Shown: piece after piece, positions 36,608 to 45,861 of the stretch
Layout of the letters: each line of letters opens with the position of its first letter
Position numbering within the stretch: the stretch's first letter is position 1
Source: Flavobacterium plurextorum
GTDB lineage: Bacteria; Bacteroidota; Bacteroidia; Flavobacteriales; Flavobacteriaceae
Assembly (NCBI RefSeq): GCF_002217395.1
Contig: NZ_MUHD01000014.1
Location: 341,643 to 405,642 of the forward strand
Length of the DNA: 64,000 nt
Direction: 5' to 3'
Position numbers and translations under genes: made by a program
The notes under the pieces: model-generated
The model's database searches: none
The model's input: only the letters and a program-made list of their open reading frames with translations
What the model was told of the DNA's origin: nothing

Positions 36608-36637
36608 TTGCGCAAATTAAATAAAGCCTTAAATTTG
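36608..36637 (+). promoter_or_regulatory. Promoter of first tRNA-Gln
   Basis: TTG (36608-36610) and TAAATTTG (36630-36637) are 19 bases apart, a textbook Bacteroidota promoter 20 bases before the tRNA. Confidence 0.75.
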
Positions 36638-36657
36638 CACTCGCTTAACAGCACTGC

Positions 36658-36728
36658 TGGTCTATGGTGTAATGGTAACACAACTGTTTTTGGTGCAGTC
36701 TTTCTAGGTTCGAGTCCTAGTAGACCAA
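36658..36728 (+). tRNA. tRNA-Gln (anticodon TTG), copy 1
   Basis: The acceptor stem TGGTCTA pairs with TAGACCA. The D arm is GTGTAATGGTAACAC, the anticodon stem-loop ACTGT-TTTTGGT-GCAGT has anticodon TTG (reads CAA), and the T arm is CTAGGTTCGAGTCCTAG. The 3' CCA is not encoded. It is followed at once by a terminator. Confidence 0.95.
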
Positions 36729-36731
36729 CAT

Positions 36732-36762
36732 AAAAGCCTCTCGTTTGAGAGGCTTTTTTTTT
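36732..36762 (+). terminator. Terminator of first tRNA-Gln
   Basis: AAAAGCCTCTC and GAGAGGCTTTT form an 11-bp stem around GTTT, followed by further T residues. Confidence 0.9.
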
Positions 36763-36789
36763 ATGCAAAAAAAAAATGTCTCTAAAAAT

Positions 36790-36819
36790 TTGCATAAACT
36801 AAATAAAGTTTTAATTTTG
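36790..36819 (+). promoter_or_regulatory. Promoter of second tRNA-Gln
   Basis: TTG (36790-36792) and TAATTTTG (36812-36819) with a 19-base gap, offset exactly 182 bases from the first copy. Confidence 0.75.
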
Positions 36820-36839
36820 CACCCGCTTAACAGCATTAT

Positions 36840-36910
36840 TGGTCTATGGTGTAATGGTAACACAACTGTTTTTGGTGCAGTCTTTCTAGGTTCGAGTCCT
36901 AGTAGACCAA
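36840..36910 (+). tRNA. tRNA-Gln (anticodon TTG), copy 2
   Basis: Identical in sequence to the tRNA at 36658-36728 and placed 182 bases downstream. Promoter and terminator are duplicated with it, so the whole transcription unit was copied; the flanking promoter region has since diverged at several bases. Confidence 0.95.
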
Positions 36911-36913
36911 CAT

Positions 36914-36942
36914 AAAAGCCTCTCGTTTGAGAGGCTTTTTTT
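36914..36942 (+). terminator. Terminator of second tRNA-Gln
   Basis: Same stem as after copy 1 (AAAAGCCTCTC/GAGAGGCTTTT), followed by T residues. Confidence 0.9.
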
Positions 36943-36983
36943 ATGGAGTAAATCCAGATGTTGTGTGTGATTGAGGTTTGGCT

Positions 36984-37808
36984 CTAGATTTTAAGTGTGA
37001 TAATGGGTTTTACGGCATGATTTACTAAGCCTTCGCTAATGCTTCCGTTAAAAAAGTGTGCAAAACCAGTTCTTCCGTGTGTGCACATTCCGATAATATC
37101 TGCGTTTATCTTGTTTGAAAAGTTTATGATTCCTTTTTCGATATTTGTGTCGTTGTAAATGTTTGTAGTGTAATCAGTGAGGTTAAATTCTGTGATGAAA
37201 TCAGTTATAGCTTTTTCTGCTGCGTGTGTAGTTTTAAAGCTGTTTGGTGTGCAAATTGTAACTAAATGTAATTTTGATTGGAATGTTTTGGCGAAGTCAA
37301 GGAGTTTTTTGAATGGTTTTTTTGCTTCTTCTGAAAAATCAGATGCAAATACAATGTTTGATGTGTTAAAAGCTTTGATGTCTTTTTTGATTACCAAAAC
37401 AGGAATGTCAGAATTGCGTACTACTTTTTCAGTATTTGAGCCTATTAGTAGTTCTTCGACTCCAGAAGAGCCATGAGAGCCCATTACAATTAAATCTATA
37501 TTATGATCTTTGCTTACTTGAGTGATTCCGTGAATTGGTCTGTCCATTTTTACAATTTCAGTCACCTGAATTCCGTCTAAATATGGTTTTGATGAAATTT
37601 CATCCAGCATTTCGTTTGCTTTTTTCATGAAAAGCATGGTTTCTGGGATGCTGGTGCCACCTAAAATGGCATCGTTCATTTGGCTTGGAAGTTCAAGCAT
37701 ATGCAGGATGATGATCTCGGAGTTGTTTTTTTTAGCAATTTGTGCAGCGACTTTTAAGGCGTCTTCTGCGTGTTCGGAGAAATCAGTAGGTACTAGAATT
37801 TGTTTCAT
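36984..37808 (-). CDS. Universal stress protein, two UspA domains
   Basis: A 274-residue tandem UspA protein. Domain 1 (about 1-142) starts MKQILVPTDFSEHAEDALKV and has the ATP-binding type signature DLIVMGSHGSSGVEELLIGSN. Domain 2 (about 146-274) starts NIVFASDFSEEAKKPFKKLL and has DIIGMCTHGRTGFAHFFNGS. Both carry the G-2X-G-9X-G(S/N)-like loop. Cytosolic stress or metabolic-status protein; no partner is adjacent. Confidence 0.92.
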   Translation of the reverse strand: MKQILVPTDFSEHAEDALKVAAQIAKKNNSEIIILHMLELPSQMNDAILGGTSIPETMLFMKKANEMLDEISSKPYLDGIQVTEIVKMDRPIHGITQVSKDHNIDLIVMGSHGSSGVEELLIGSNTEKVVRNSDIPVLVIKKDIKAFNTSNIVFASDFSEEAKKPFKKLLDFAKTFQSKLHLVTICTPNSFKTTHAAEKAITDFITEFNLTDYTTNIYNDTNIEKGIINFSNKINADIIGMCTHGRTGFAHFFNGSISEGLVNHAVKPIITLKI

Positions 37809-37892
37809 GGTTTTTGGGTTAAATAATGAGAAATTCTGTTAAATTAATGCTTCTATAAAGATAAGAAATGTTTTTAGAGCGATCTATTTATT

Positions 37893-37920
37893 TTGATTTA
37901 TAAAAAAATCACTATATTTG
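37893..37920 (+). promoter_or_regulatory. Promoter of rimP-nusA-infB
   Basis: TTG (37893-37895) and TATATTTG (37913-37920) with a 17-base gap. The predicted transcript starts some 55 bases before the rimP ATG. Confidence 0.65.
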
Positions 37921-37948
37921 CACCGTTATTTATTAAAATCTAAATAAT

Positions 37949-37974
37949 GAGGGGACTAAGTGTCCCCTCTTTTT
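37949..37974 (+). terminator. Terminator-like leader hairpin upstream of rimP
   Basis: GAGGGGAC-TAAGT-GTCCCCTC is a perfect 8-bp GC-rich stem with a 5-base loop followed directly by five T residues. It lies after the promoter and 9 bases before the rimP start, so it would act as an attenuator. Because the operon encodes NusA, which modulates pausing and termination, feedback control is an attractive inference. Confidence 0.7.
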
Positions 37975-37982
37975 ATAAAATT

Positions 37983-38447
37983 ATGACATTTAAAGAAAAA
38001 GTAAACGGATTAATTGCGGAGGCTCTTTTAGAAAAGCCGTCAATCTTTTTGATTGATTTGGCTGTTTCTGATGCTTTTAAAATTAGTGTAGGTTTAGATG
38101 GTGATACAGGAGTGGCGCTGCAGGATTGCATCGATATTAGTAGAGCAATTGAGAATAACTTGGATCGTGAAGAGCAAGATTTTTCTCTTGAAGTAGCATC
38201 AGTTGGAGTAGGGTCTCCTTTGAAATTGGTAAGACAATACAAGAAAAATATTGGTAGAACATTGATTGTTACTACAAATACTGAAAAAATTGAAGCAGAA
38301 TTAGTAGAAGCTAACGATGTTTTTATAATTTTGTCTTGGGAAGCAAGAGAACCGAAAAAAATAGGAAAAGGAAAAGAAACAGTTCAAAAAGAGCAACAAA
38401 TACCTTATACAGAAATTAAAGAGGCAATTGTTACAGTAACATTTTAA
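37983..38447 (+). CDS. rimP: Ribosome maturation factor RimP
   Basis: A protein of about 154 residues needed for 30S subunit maturation. I start it at the ATG at 37983 ([10 protein letters not shown]). An upstream in-frame ATG at 37947 would run through the terminator-like hairpin and adds 12 unrelated residues. Typical segments are [36 protein letters not shown] and the C-terminal [14 protein letters not shown]. First gene of the rimP-nusA-infB operon. Confidence 0.92.
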   Translation: MTFKEKVNGLIAEALLEKPSIFLIDLAVSDAFKISVGLDGDTGVALQDCIDISRAIENNLDREEQDFSLEVASVGVGSPLKLVRQYKKNIGRTLIVTTNTEKIEAELVEANDVFIILSWEAREPKKIGKGKETVQKEQQIPYTEIKEAIVTVTF

Positions 38448-38460
38448 TTAAAGAATTCGC

Positions 38461-39714
38461 ATGGAAAATTTAGCATTAATCGATTCATTCTCAGAGTTTA
38501 AAGACAATAAACTTATTGATCGTGTAACGCTTATGGCAATTTTAGAGGACGTGTTTAGAAATGCATTAAAGAAAAAATACGGTTCTGATGATAACTTCGA
38601 CATCATTATAAATCCTGATAAAGGAGATATGGAGATATGGAGAAGAAGAGTAATTGTTGCTGACGAAGATCTTGATTTTGAAAACGAAGAGATTACTTTG
38701 ACTGAAGCAAGAATGATCGAAGCGGATTTTGAAATTGGCGAAGAAGTTTCTGAAGAGGTTAAATTGATTGATTTAGGGAGAAGAGCTATTTTGGCTTTGC
38801 GACAAAACTTAATATCTAAAATTCACGAGCACGATAATACAAATCTTTATAAGCAATTTAAAGATATTATTGGTGATATATATACTGCAGAAGTACACCA
38901 CGTACGTCCTAGAGTAGTTATCTTGGTTGATGATGAAGGAAACGAAATTGTGCTTCCGAAAGAAAAACAAATTCCGTCTGACTTTTTCCGTAAAGGAGAT
39001 AATGTTCGTGGAATTATTGAAAGCGTTGAATTAAAAGGAAACAAGCCTCAAATTATTATGTCTAGAACTTCTGAGAAGTTCTTAGAAAAATTATTTGAAC
39101 AAGAAATTCCTGAAGTATTCGACGGTTTGATTACAGTTAAAAATGTAGTGCGTATTCCAGGTGAAAAAGCAAAAGTTGCGGTAGATTCTTATGATGATAG
39201 AATTGATCCAGTTGGAGCTTGTGTTGGTATGAAAGGTTCTCGTATTCACGGTATTGTTCGTGAATTAGGAAATGAGAATATTGATGTTATCAATTATACA
39301 AACAACATTCAATTGTTTATTACAAGAGCATTAAGTCCGGCGAAAGTTTCTTCAATCAAAATTGATGAGGAAAACAAAAGAGCTGAAGTGTTCTTGAAAT
39401 TAGAAGAAGTTTCTAAAGCGATTGGTAGAGGTGGTCACAATATTAAATTAGCGGGTCAGTTGACGGGTTATGAATTAGATGTTATTCGTGAAGGTGATGT
39501 TGCTGGTACAGTTGCAGATGAAGACGATGTTGAATTAACAGAGTTTTCAGATGAAATTGAAGAATGGGTAATCGAAGAATTTGCTAAGATAGGTTTAGAT
39601 ACTGCAAAAAGTATTTTAAAACAAGAAGTAGAAGATTTAGTAAGAAGAACAGATTTGGAAGAGGAAACGATTCTAGATGTTATGAAGATACTAAAAGAAG
39701 AGTTTGACAGCTAG
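38461..39714 (+). CDS. nusA: Transcription termination/antitermination factor NusA
   Basis: A 417-residue NusA. The N-terminal polymerase-binding domain is followed by an S1 domain (about 130-195) and two KH domains: DPVGACVGMKGSRIHGIVRE and KAIGRGGHNIKLAGQLTGYE. It ends shortly after a helical region and lacks the acidic C-terminal repeats of E. coli NusA, as is common in Bacteroidota. It follows rimP by 13 bases. Confidence 0.97.
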   Translation: MENLALIDSFSEFKDNKLIDRVTLMAILEDVFRNALKKKYGSDDNFDIIINPDKGDMEIWRRRVIVADEDLDFENEEITLTEARMIEADFEIGEEVSEEVKLIDLGRRAILALRQNLISKIHEHDNTNLYKQFKDIIGDIYTAEVHHVRPRVVILVDDEGNEIVLPKEKQIPSDFFRKGDNVRGIIESVELKGNKPQIIMSRTSEKFLEKLFEQEIPEVFDGLITVKNVVRIPGEKAKVAVDSYDDRIDPVGACVGMKGSRIHGIVRELGNENIDVINYTNNIQLFITRALSPAKVSSIKIDEENKRAEVFLKLEEVSKAIGRGGHNIKLAGQLTGYELDVIREGDVAGTVADEDDVELTEFSDEIEEWVIEEFAKIGLDTAKSILKQEVEDLVRRTDLEEETILDVMKILKEEFDS

Positions 39715-39773
39715 TTAACAGCTGAAGTCTGGCTCTAACAACACAACGAAAAAGGTAATAATAAAAAGGTTAT

Positions 39774-42653
39774 ATGTCTGAAGAGAGAGTAATAAGAATA
39801 AATAAGGTTTTAAGGGAATTAAATATCTCGTTAGAAAGAGCTGTTGATTATCTAAAAGATAAGGGTATTGCTATTGATGCAAATCCAAACGCGAAAATTT
39901 CTGATAGTGAGTTTAATATCCTGCAAAGCCAATTTGCGGGCGATAAGGGGAATAAGGAAGCTTCTAAAGAGGTTGGAGAAGAGAAAAGAAAAGAAAAAGA
40001 AGCATTACGTGTAGAGCGTGAGAAAGAAATTGAAGACAAACGCAGACAAGACGAGGAGCGCCAAAAGCAACAGGAGATTATAAAAGCGAGAGCAGTTGTA
40101 ACTGGACCTGTGCAAGTAGGTAAAATAGATTTAAATCCGAAGAAACCTGCAGTTGTTTCTACTCCTATTGAGGAGCCAGTTAAAGCTGAAGAGCCAAAAG
40201 CAGTTATTACTCCAACTCAACCAGAAAAACCAGTTCAGAAAGAAGTTGTACAGCCTGAGCCAGCGGCTCCTGTAGTTTCTGAAGAGAAAAAGGTAGAGAA
40301 ACCTATTATTACAGAGAAAAAAGAAGTTAAAGCTGAAGTTTCTAAAACAGCGCAAGAGCCTATTGTTTCAACAGATCCTGCAACTGCCGAAGAAACGATC
40401 ACAACTCAATATCAGAAATTATCTGGAACAACTCTTACGGGGCAAACAATTGATTTATCTCAATTTAATAAGCCTAAGAAAAAGAAAGAAGATCCTAAAA
40501 TTACGCCTAATAAACCGGGTGCGCCAGGAGTTGGGAATAATGCTAATAAAAATAAGCGTAAAAGGATTGCTCCTAAACCGGGAACTCCAGGAGCGCCAAA
40601 ACCTCAAGGAGCTGGTAATGCACCAGGAACTCCAAATCCTAATAAAATCACGCCAAACAATGGTGGTGGCGGATTTAATGCAAATAGAAGTGCGAGACCT
40701 GGTTTTGTAAAAGGAAACCGTCCTGCTATTGTAGCAAAAGTTGAGCCTACTGAAGAAGAAGTAAAAAACCAAATTAGAGAGACTCTTGAAAAACTTCAAG
40801 GTAAAGGAGGGAAATCTAAAGCGGCTAAATATAGAAGAGATAAAAGAGAAACGCACCGTCAGAAATCTGATGATGAGCAAAGAGCTCTTGACGAAGGAAG
40901 TAAAACAATTAAAGTTACTGAATTTGTTACTGTAGGTGAAATTGCCATCATGATGGATGTGCCGATTACAAAAGTAATTGGAACTTGTATGTCTTTAGGT
41001 ATAATGGTTACGATGAATCAGCGTTTAGATGCTGAGACATTAACAATTGTAGCTGATGAATTTGGTTACGAAGTTGAGTTTATTACTGTTGATATCGAGG
41101 AAGCTATTGAGGTAGTTGAGGATAAAGAAGAAGATTTAGTAACTAGAGCGCCTATTGTTACTGTAATGGGTCACGTTGACCACGGTAAAACATCTTTACT
41201 GGATTATATCCGTAAAGAAAATGTTATCGCTGGAGAGTCGGGTGGTATTACACAGCACATTGGAGCATATGGAGTTACTCTTGATAATGGTCAGAAAATA
41301 GCATTCTTAGATACTCCAGGTCACGAGGCGTTTACCGCGATGCGTGCACGTGGAGCTCAAGTTACGGATATCGCTATTATCGTAGTCGCTGCGGATGATG
41401 ATATCATGCCACAAACAAAAGAAGCAATTTCTCACGCACAAGCTGCGGGAGTGCCAATTATATTCGCAATCAATAAAATTGATAAACCAAATGCTAATGT
41501 TGAGAAAATCAAAGAGCGCTTGGCTAGTATGAATTTACTTGTTGAAGATTGGGGTGGAAAAATTCAGTCACATGATATTTCTGCAAAAGTTGGAACAGGA
41601 GTAAAAGAACTATTAGAGAAAGTTTTATTAGAAGCTGAGATTTTAGATTTAAAAGCTAATCCAAATAAGGCTGCGCAAGGAAGTGTTGTAGAGGCTTTCT
41701 TAGATAAAGGAAAGGGTTATGTTTCAACAGTTTTAGTACAACAAGGTACTTTGAAAATTGGAGATTATATGCTTGCTGGAAAACATCATGGAAAAGTTAA
41801 AGCAATGCATGATGAGCGTGGACATACTGTTTTAGAAGCAGGTCCTTCGACTCCGGTATCTGTTTTAGGTTTAGATGGTGCTGCAACTGCGGGTGATAAA
41901 TTCAATGTATTTGAAGATGAGAAAGAAGCAAAACAAATTGCATCTAAACGTTCTCAATTAATGCGTGAACAATCTGTACGTACACAACGTCATATTACGC
42001 TTGATGAAATTGGACGTCGTATCGCTCTTGGTCAGTTTAAAGAATTGAATGTAATTCTTAAAGGAGACGTTGATGGATCTGTTGAGGCATTATCAGATTC
42101 GTTCTCTAAACTTTCTACTGAAGAAATTCAAATTAATATTATCCATAAAGGTGTTGGAGCAATTACAGAAACTGATGTTATGTTGGCTTCTGCTTCTGAT
42201 GCAATCATTATCGGATTTAACGTTCGTCCTGCTGGAAATGCTAGACAGCTTGCTGATAAGGAAGAAATTGATATCCGTTACTATTCTATTATTTATGCGG
42301 CTATCGATGACTTGAAAGATGCGATGGAAGGAATGTTAGCTCCAGAAATGAAAGAGGAGATTTTAGGAACAGCTGAGATTCGTGAGATTTTCAAAATTTC
42401 TAAAGTTGGTTCGATTGCAGGATGTATGGTAACTGATGGTAAGATTTTAAGAAGCTCTAAAATTAGAGTTATTAGAGATGGAGTTGTAGTACACACAGGA
42501 GAATTAGTTGCTTTAAAACGTTTCAAAGATGATGTTAAAGAAGTTTCTAAAGGTTATGATTGTGGTATTCAAATTAAAGGTTTCAATGATATTGAAATGA
42601 ATGATGTTATTGAAGCTTATCACGAAGTTGCTATCAAAAAGAAATTGAAGTAA
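39774..42653 (+). CDS. infB: Translation initiation factor IF-2
   Basis: A 959-residue IF-2. The N-terminal 380 residues hold an IF2N domain, a charged Lys/Glu region, a Pro/Val-rich stretch and a Gly/Pro/Asn-rich linker of low complexity. The GTPase domain starts near residue 458 with G1 GHVDHGKT, G3 DTPGHEAF and G4 NKID, followed by the initiator-tRNA-binding C-terminal domains. Downstream of nusA with a 59-base gap and followed by a strong terminator. Confidence 0.98.
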   Translation: MSEERVIRINKVLRELNISLERAVDYLKDKGIAIDANPNAKISDSEFNILQSQFAGDKGNKEASKEVGEEKRKEKEALRVEREKEIEDKRRQDEERQKQQEIIKARAVVTGPVQVGKIDLNPKKPAVVSTPIEEPVKAEEPKAVITPTQPEKPVQKEVVQPEPAAPVVSEEKKVEKPIITEKKEVKAEVSKTAQEPIVSTDPATAEETITTQYQKLSGTTLTGQTIDLSQFNKPKKKKEDPKITPNKPGAPGVGNNANKNKRKRIAPKPGTPGAPKPQGAGNAPGTPNPNKITPNNGGGGFNANRSARPGFVKGNRPAIVAKVEPTEEEVKNQIRETLEKLQGKGGKSKAAKYRRDKRETHRQKSDDEQRALDEGSKTIKVTEFVTVGEIAIMMDVPITKVIGTCMSLGIMVTMNQRLDAETLTIVADEFGYEVEFITVDIEEAIEVVEDKEEDLVTRAPIVTVMGHVDHGKTSLLDYIRKENVIAGESGGITQHIGAYGVTLDNGQKIAFLDTPGHEAFTAMRARGAQVTDIAIIVVAADDDIMPQTKEAISHAQAAGVPIIFAINKIDKPNANVEKIKERLASMNLLVEDWGGKIQSHDISAKVGTGVKELLEKVLLEAEILDLKANPNKAAQGSVVEAFLDKGKGYVSTVLVQQGTLKIGDYMLAGKHHGKVKAMHDERGHTVLEAGPSTPVSVLGLDGAATAGDKFNVFEDEKEAKQIASKRSQLMREQSVRTQRHITLDEIGRRIALGQFKELNVILKGDVDGSVEALSDSFSKLSTEEIQINIIHKGVGAITETDVMLASASDAIIIGFNVRPAGNARQLADKEEIDIRYYSIIYAAIDDLKDAMEGMLAPEMKEEILGTAEIREIFKISKVGSIAGCMVTDGKILRSSKIRVIRDGVVVHTGELVALKRFKDDVKEVSKGYDCGIQIKGFNDIEMNDVIEAYHEVAIKKKLK

Positions 42654-42670
42654 AATCAAAATATGTTTTA

Positions 42671-42708
42671 AAAAAGAAAGTCTCGAATGTTCGAGACTTT
42701 TTTTTGTT
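42671..42708 (+). terminator. Terminator of rimP-nusA-infB
   Basis: AAAGTCTCGA and TCGAGACTTT pair around ATGT, followed by a T run; 18 bases after infB. Confidence 0.88.
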
Positions 42709-43822
42709 TTAATTTTTTGCTGAATGCGTCTTTTTTGAAATAAATAGTTAAGATGATTTTTGGTTTGGTAATAAATTGAAAAGTCTGTGTAAAGTTGTTT
42801 AGGGACTATTTTAAAAAAAAACTGGTTTGTTTCATTTTATGATGTAAAATAGATAGTTGAGGATGATGTTTATTTTGATTAAAGGGGTGTTTGTTTCTTT
42901 GAGAGTTTTGTTTCGTTAATGGTTCGGTGTGGAAATTGGTTATTCTTGTGGGAATTAATAAAAGGTGGTTTTGTGCTTACTGTGGTTAATGTGTATTGTT
43001 CTGTTGTGAATGTAGTGCTTTTAGATAAGTAGGGAAGAAAAGAGTGGATTGAATGTTATGAAAGCGGATTATTAATGATTTTATAAAATGAGATGAAAAA
43101 TAATTAAGATTATCAATAGGCTGAGTGGATAGGATTTATTTTGACTAATAATGTTGCGAGTAAACTGTGTCTTAAGATAATTGTGCATGGTTTGCTCTAT
43201 GATTTTTCGTCTCAGGAAGAATTGTTGAATGGTTTTGTATTGTTTGTGTTTCCGTTAGTTTTGGTTTCTGATGCTTTTAAGTTGAATTTGGAGTGTCTAA
43301 ATAGGTCTTTTGAGTTTGGGGATGGTAAAAGTGGTTTGTGATGCTGATTTGCTCTTTGAATTTGTCTTGAGCTTTCAGATTAGTAAGGTGAATACGGCAA
43401 GCTTTATGTAATTATGTGTCGAGGAATAAAGGATGCAGGATTGTCTGCATTATGATGTGGGTATTATTACGATAGAGGGTATTTATTTGTTTTTAATAAT
43501 GAAACAAGCTGCGCGTAGATTGGGGAGTTATCTTGTTGAAAATTGGTCCTTTTCTTTCTGGAAATGTAGTTTTTTTGTCAGGCTTGTTTGTTGGTTTTTG
43601 CTGTATATTTTTGATAAAGAAGGAATGATGTTAGCGGTAGTCACATTGTTTGTATTGCGTGCAGATATATTGATGCAGAAGAGGGGGGTATTTTGACAAG
43701 TGCAACTGTAGGGTTTCTTGATTCTAATGTGAACTTTTAGGTAGATTTGGCAGGAGTGAAAGGAGAGATGTTTGATTGTTTAGAAGTAATTGATGTTGAT
43801 TAGTGGATTGGAGAAAAGTGAT
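42709..43822. other. 1.1-kb region without a supported gene
   Basis: No convincing gene is visible. The + strand is rich in T and G and poor in C (for example 42961-43020 has about 18 G and 4 C). Two short + strand ORFs, at 43141-43341 and 43433-43696, have no recognisable motif and look like chance ORFs. No tRNA, tmRNA or RNase P signature was found. A small ATGCAG/CTGCAT hairpin is at 43432-43449. It may be decayed coding DNA or hold an unrecognised RNA. Confidence 0.5.
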
Positions 43823-43871
43823 AAAACAAGAAAAGCAACTCTATTTAAAGTAGAGTTGCTTTTCTTGTTTT
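43823..43871. terminator. Strong 21-bp hairpin terminator
   Basis: The arms at 43823-43843 and 43851-43871 are perfectly complementary over 21 bp (AAAACAAGAAAAGCAACTCT is the start of the left arm) with a 7-base loop. It lies just past the stop of the minus-strand SPOR gene and can act in both directions. Confidence 0.8.
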
Positions 43872-43891
43872 AATTTGGGTTAAATGGGGTG

Positions 43892-44281
43892 CTATTTGTT
43901 CGGTTTTAATAAAAATACATTTTTGTATTTTTTCTTGATGTCGGCCAAATTTCTTTCTGCTTCTATTCTGGATTTAAAACTACCTACGATAACTTTGTAA
44001 TTTGGTGTGTTGAAAATTATTGTGCCGTCAATGTTTGAATATTCCCTTTTAAAGTCGGATAGTGTTTTTTTTGCTTCTTCGCTTTTTCCGCTGAAAATTT
44101 GAATTCTATAAGAATCATTTGTACTTATTGATGTGTTAAATTTGCGTTTCTCATTCAGTAACTGCTCGAATTTAGGATCTTGATTTACTGTTAAATTTTG
44201 ATCTTGAGCATTAATGTTTAGAGCTAACGTTAACATTGCTAGTGTTAAGAAAACTTTTTTTGAAGGGGTTAAAATTCTCAT
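43892..44281 (-). CDS. SPOR domain-containing secreted protein
   Basis: A small exported protein of about 129 residues. I prefer the ATG at 44281 (MRILTPSKKVFLTLAMLTLA) because it gives a clean signal peptide ending ALNINAQ; another in-frame ATG lies at 44302. The C-terminal half is a SPOR domain with YRIQIFSGKSEEAKKTLSDF and NYKVIVGSFKSRIEAERNLA. SPOR domains bind denuded peptidoglycan glycans, often at the division site. Transcribed divergently from the respiratory operon. Confidence 0.85.
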   Translation of the reverse strand: MRILTPSKKVFLTLAMLTLALNINAQDQNLTVNQDPKFEQLLNEKRKFNTSISTNDSYRIQIFSGKSEEAKKTLSDFKREYSNIDGTIIFNTPNYKVIVGSFKSRIEAERNLADIKKKYKNVFLLKPNK

Positions 44282-44384
44282 AATGTGATGGTTTTTGTGC
44301 AAAAATACTATTTAAAGTTTGTATGTAAAATTTTAATATTATTTAGAATTGATATAAATTGATATTTAAGAGTATTTTAAGGTT

Positions 44385-44413
44385 TTGAGAATAGTTCATA
44401 AGTCGTATTTTTG
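44385..44413 (+). promoter_or_regulatory. Promoter of the act respiratory operon
   Basis: TTG (44385-44387) and TATTTTTG (44406-44413) with an 18-base gap; the transcript would have a leader of about 80 bases before actA. Confidence 0.68.
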
Positions 44414-44500
44414 TGCAAGTTTTAAAAGAAGGTATTAATTTTAGTCTGATTTACTACAGAAAAAATCATACCAAAAATTAGTAGATAATTATTATACTAT

Positions 44501-45829
44501 ATGAAAAAGGTGGGTAACCATAATTCGATCTCCAGAAAATTATTACTTAGTTTATCGCTAACGTTAATTTTCTCCCTAACTTCATTTGCTCAAGATCCTG
44601 CTGCTCCTGCGGCTCCTGAAGCTGCGGCTCCTGCTGCTGCTACGGGCGGTGATCCAGTAAAAGGGAAAGAACTTTTTAATGCAAATTGCGCTGCATGTCA
44701 CAAATTAGATGCTAAATCAACAGGTCCTGCTTTAAGAGGAATTGCGGATAAGCATGATAAAGCTTGGCTTTATAAATGGGTGCATAACAGTTCTGACATG
44801 ATTAAGTCAGGTGATCCTGTTGCGGTTAAACTTTTTGAGGAAAATAATAAGGCAGTAATGACTTCATTTCCTCAATTATCTGAAGGCGATATTGATAATA
44901 TTATTGCTTTTACTTCTGAGAAAAAAGCTGAGCCAGCTGCTGGTGCGCCTGGAACTGTTCCTCCTGGTCAAAAAGTTGAAGGTGGAGGTATTTCTAATAA
45001 TATTATTTTAGGAGCTCTTGCTCTTGTGATGGGTATTTTAGTTGTTATGTTGTTCATGGTGAACAAGGTTTTAACTAAAGTGGCTAGTAATAACGGAATT
45101 GAAGTTGCACCAAAAGAAGGTAGAACTCCAATTTGGAAAGCTTTTGCTAAAAATCAATTTTTAGTTTTAGTTACTTCAATATTTTTACTTTTAGCTAGTG
45201 GTTATTTTGTATACGGATACTTGATGCAGGTAGGTGTTGATCAAAATTATGAGCCAATTCAGCCAATTCACTATTCTCACAAAATTCACGCTGGAGATAA
45301 TGAGATCAATTGTAAATATTGTCACTCTGCTGCACGTGTAAGTAAAACTGCTGGTATTCCTTCATTAAATGTTTGTATGAACTGTCATAAAAATATTTCT
45401 GAAGTTGCTGAGACTACTGCTACTGCAGAGTACAGTAAAGCATTCTACGATGGAGAAATTCAAAAATTATATGATGCTGTTGGATGGGATAAGACTAAGC
45501 AAGCTTATACTGGAAAAACTAAGCCTGTAAAATGGGTTCGTATTCATAATCTTCCTGATTTTGTTTATTTCAATCACTCTCAACACGTTTCTGTTGCAGG
45601 AGTTGAATGTCAAACTTGTCACGGTCCGGTACAAGAATTTGAAATCATGAAGCAATACTCTAAATTAACAATGGGATGGTGTGTTGATTGCCATAGAAAA
45701 ACTGATGTTAAGATGGAAGGAAATGCATACTATGATAAAATTCATGCTGAACTTTCTAAAAAATACGGTGTAGAGAAATTAACTGCAGCGCAAATGGGAG
45801 GTTTAGAATGCGGTAAATGCCACTATTAA
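44501..45829 (+). CDS. actA: Alternative complex III multiheme cytochrome c ActA, fused to a monoheme domain
   Basis: A 442-residue periplasmic, membrane-anchored cytochrome. After a signal peptide and Ala/Pro linker comes a monoheme cytochrome c domain (CAACHK near residue 65). Membrane segments lie near 165-190 and 220-245. The C-terminal ActA part has five more heme sites: CKYCH, CMNCH, CQTCH, CVDCH and CGKCH, six in total. ActA takes electrons within the complex that oxidises menaquinol. The N-terminal monoheme fusion differs from the pentaheme ActA of Rhodothermus. First gene of the operon. Confidence 0.93.
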   Translation: MKKVGNHNSISRKLLLSLSLTLIFSLTSFAQDPAAPAAPEAAAPAAATGGDPVKGKELFNANCAACHKLDAKSTGPALRGIADKHDKAWLYKWVHNSSDMIKSGDPVAVKLFEENNKAVMTSFPQLSEGDIDNIIAFTSEKKAEPAAGAPGTVPPGQKVEGGGISNNIILGALALVMGILVVMLFMVNKVLTKVASNNGIEVAPKEGRTPIWKAFAKNQFLVLVTSIFLLLASGYFVYGYLMQVGVDQNYEPIQPIHYSHKIHAGDNEINCKYCHSAARVSKTAGIPSLNVCMNCHKNISEVAETTATAEYSKAFYDGEIQKLYDAVGWDKTKQAYTGKTKPVKWVRIHNLPDFVYFNHSQHVSVAGVECQTCHGPVQEFEIMKQYSKLTMGWCVDCHRKTDVKMEGNAYYDKIHAELSKKYGVEKLTAAQMGGLECGKCHY

Positions 45830-45861
45830 TCGAATTATTAAGATTTTAATATTTATATACA

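Noticed and set aside
36484..36795. Minus-strand ORF of about 100 codons across the first tRNA-Gln
   Set aside because: It reads through the tRNA and its terminator; an accidental frame.
37947..37982. Earlier start for rimP
   Set aside because: It would begin inside the terminator-like hairpin and add 12 residues unlike RimP.
43141..43696. Two short + strand ORFs in the gene-poor region
   Set aside because: No recognisable motif, no promoter match, no coding-like composition; probably chance ORFs in T/G-rich DNA.
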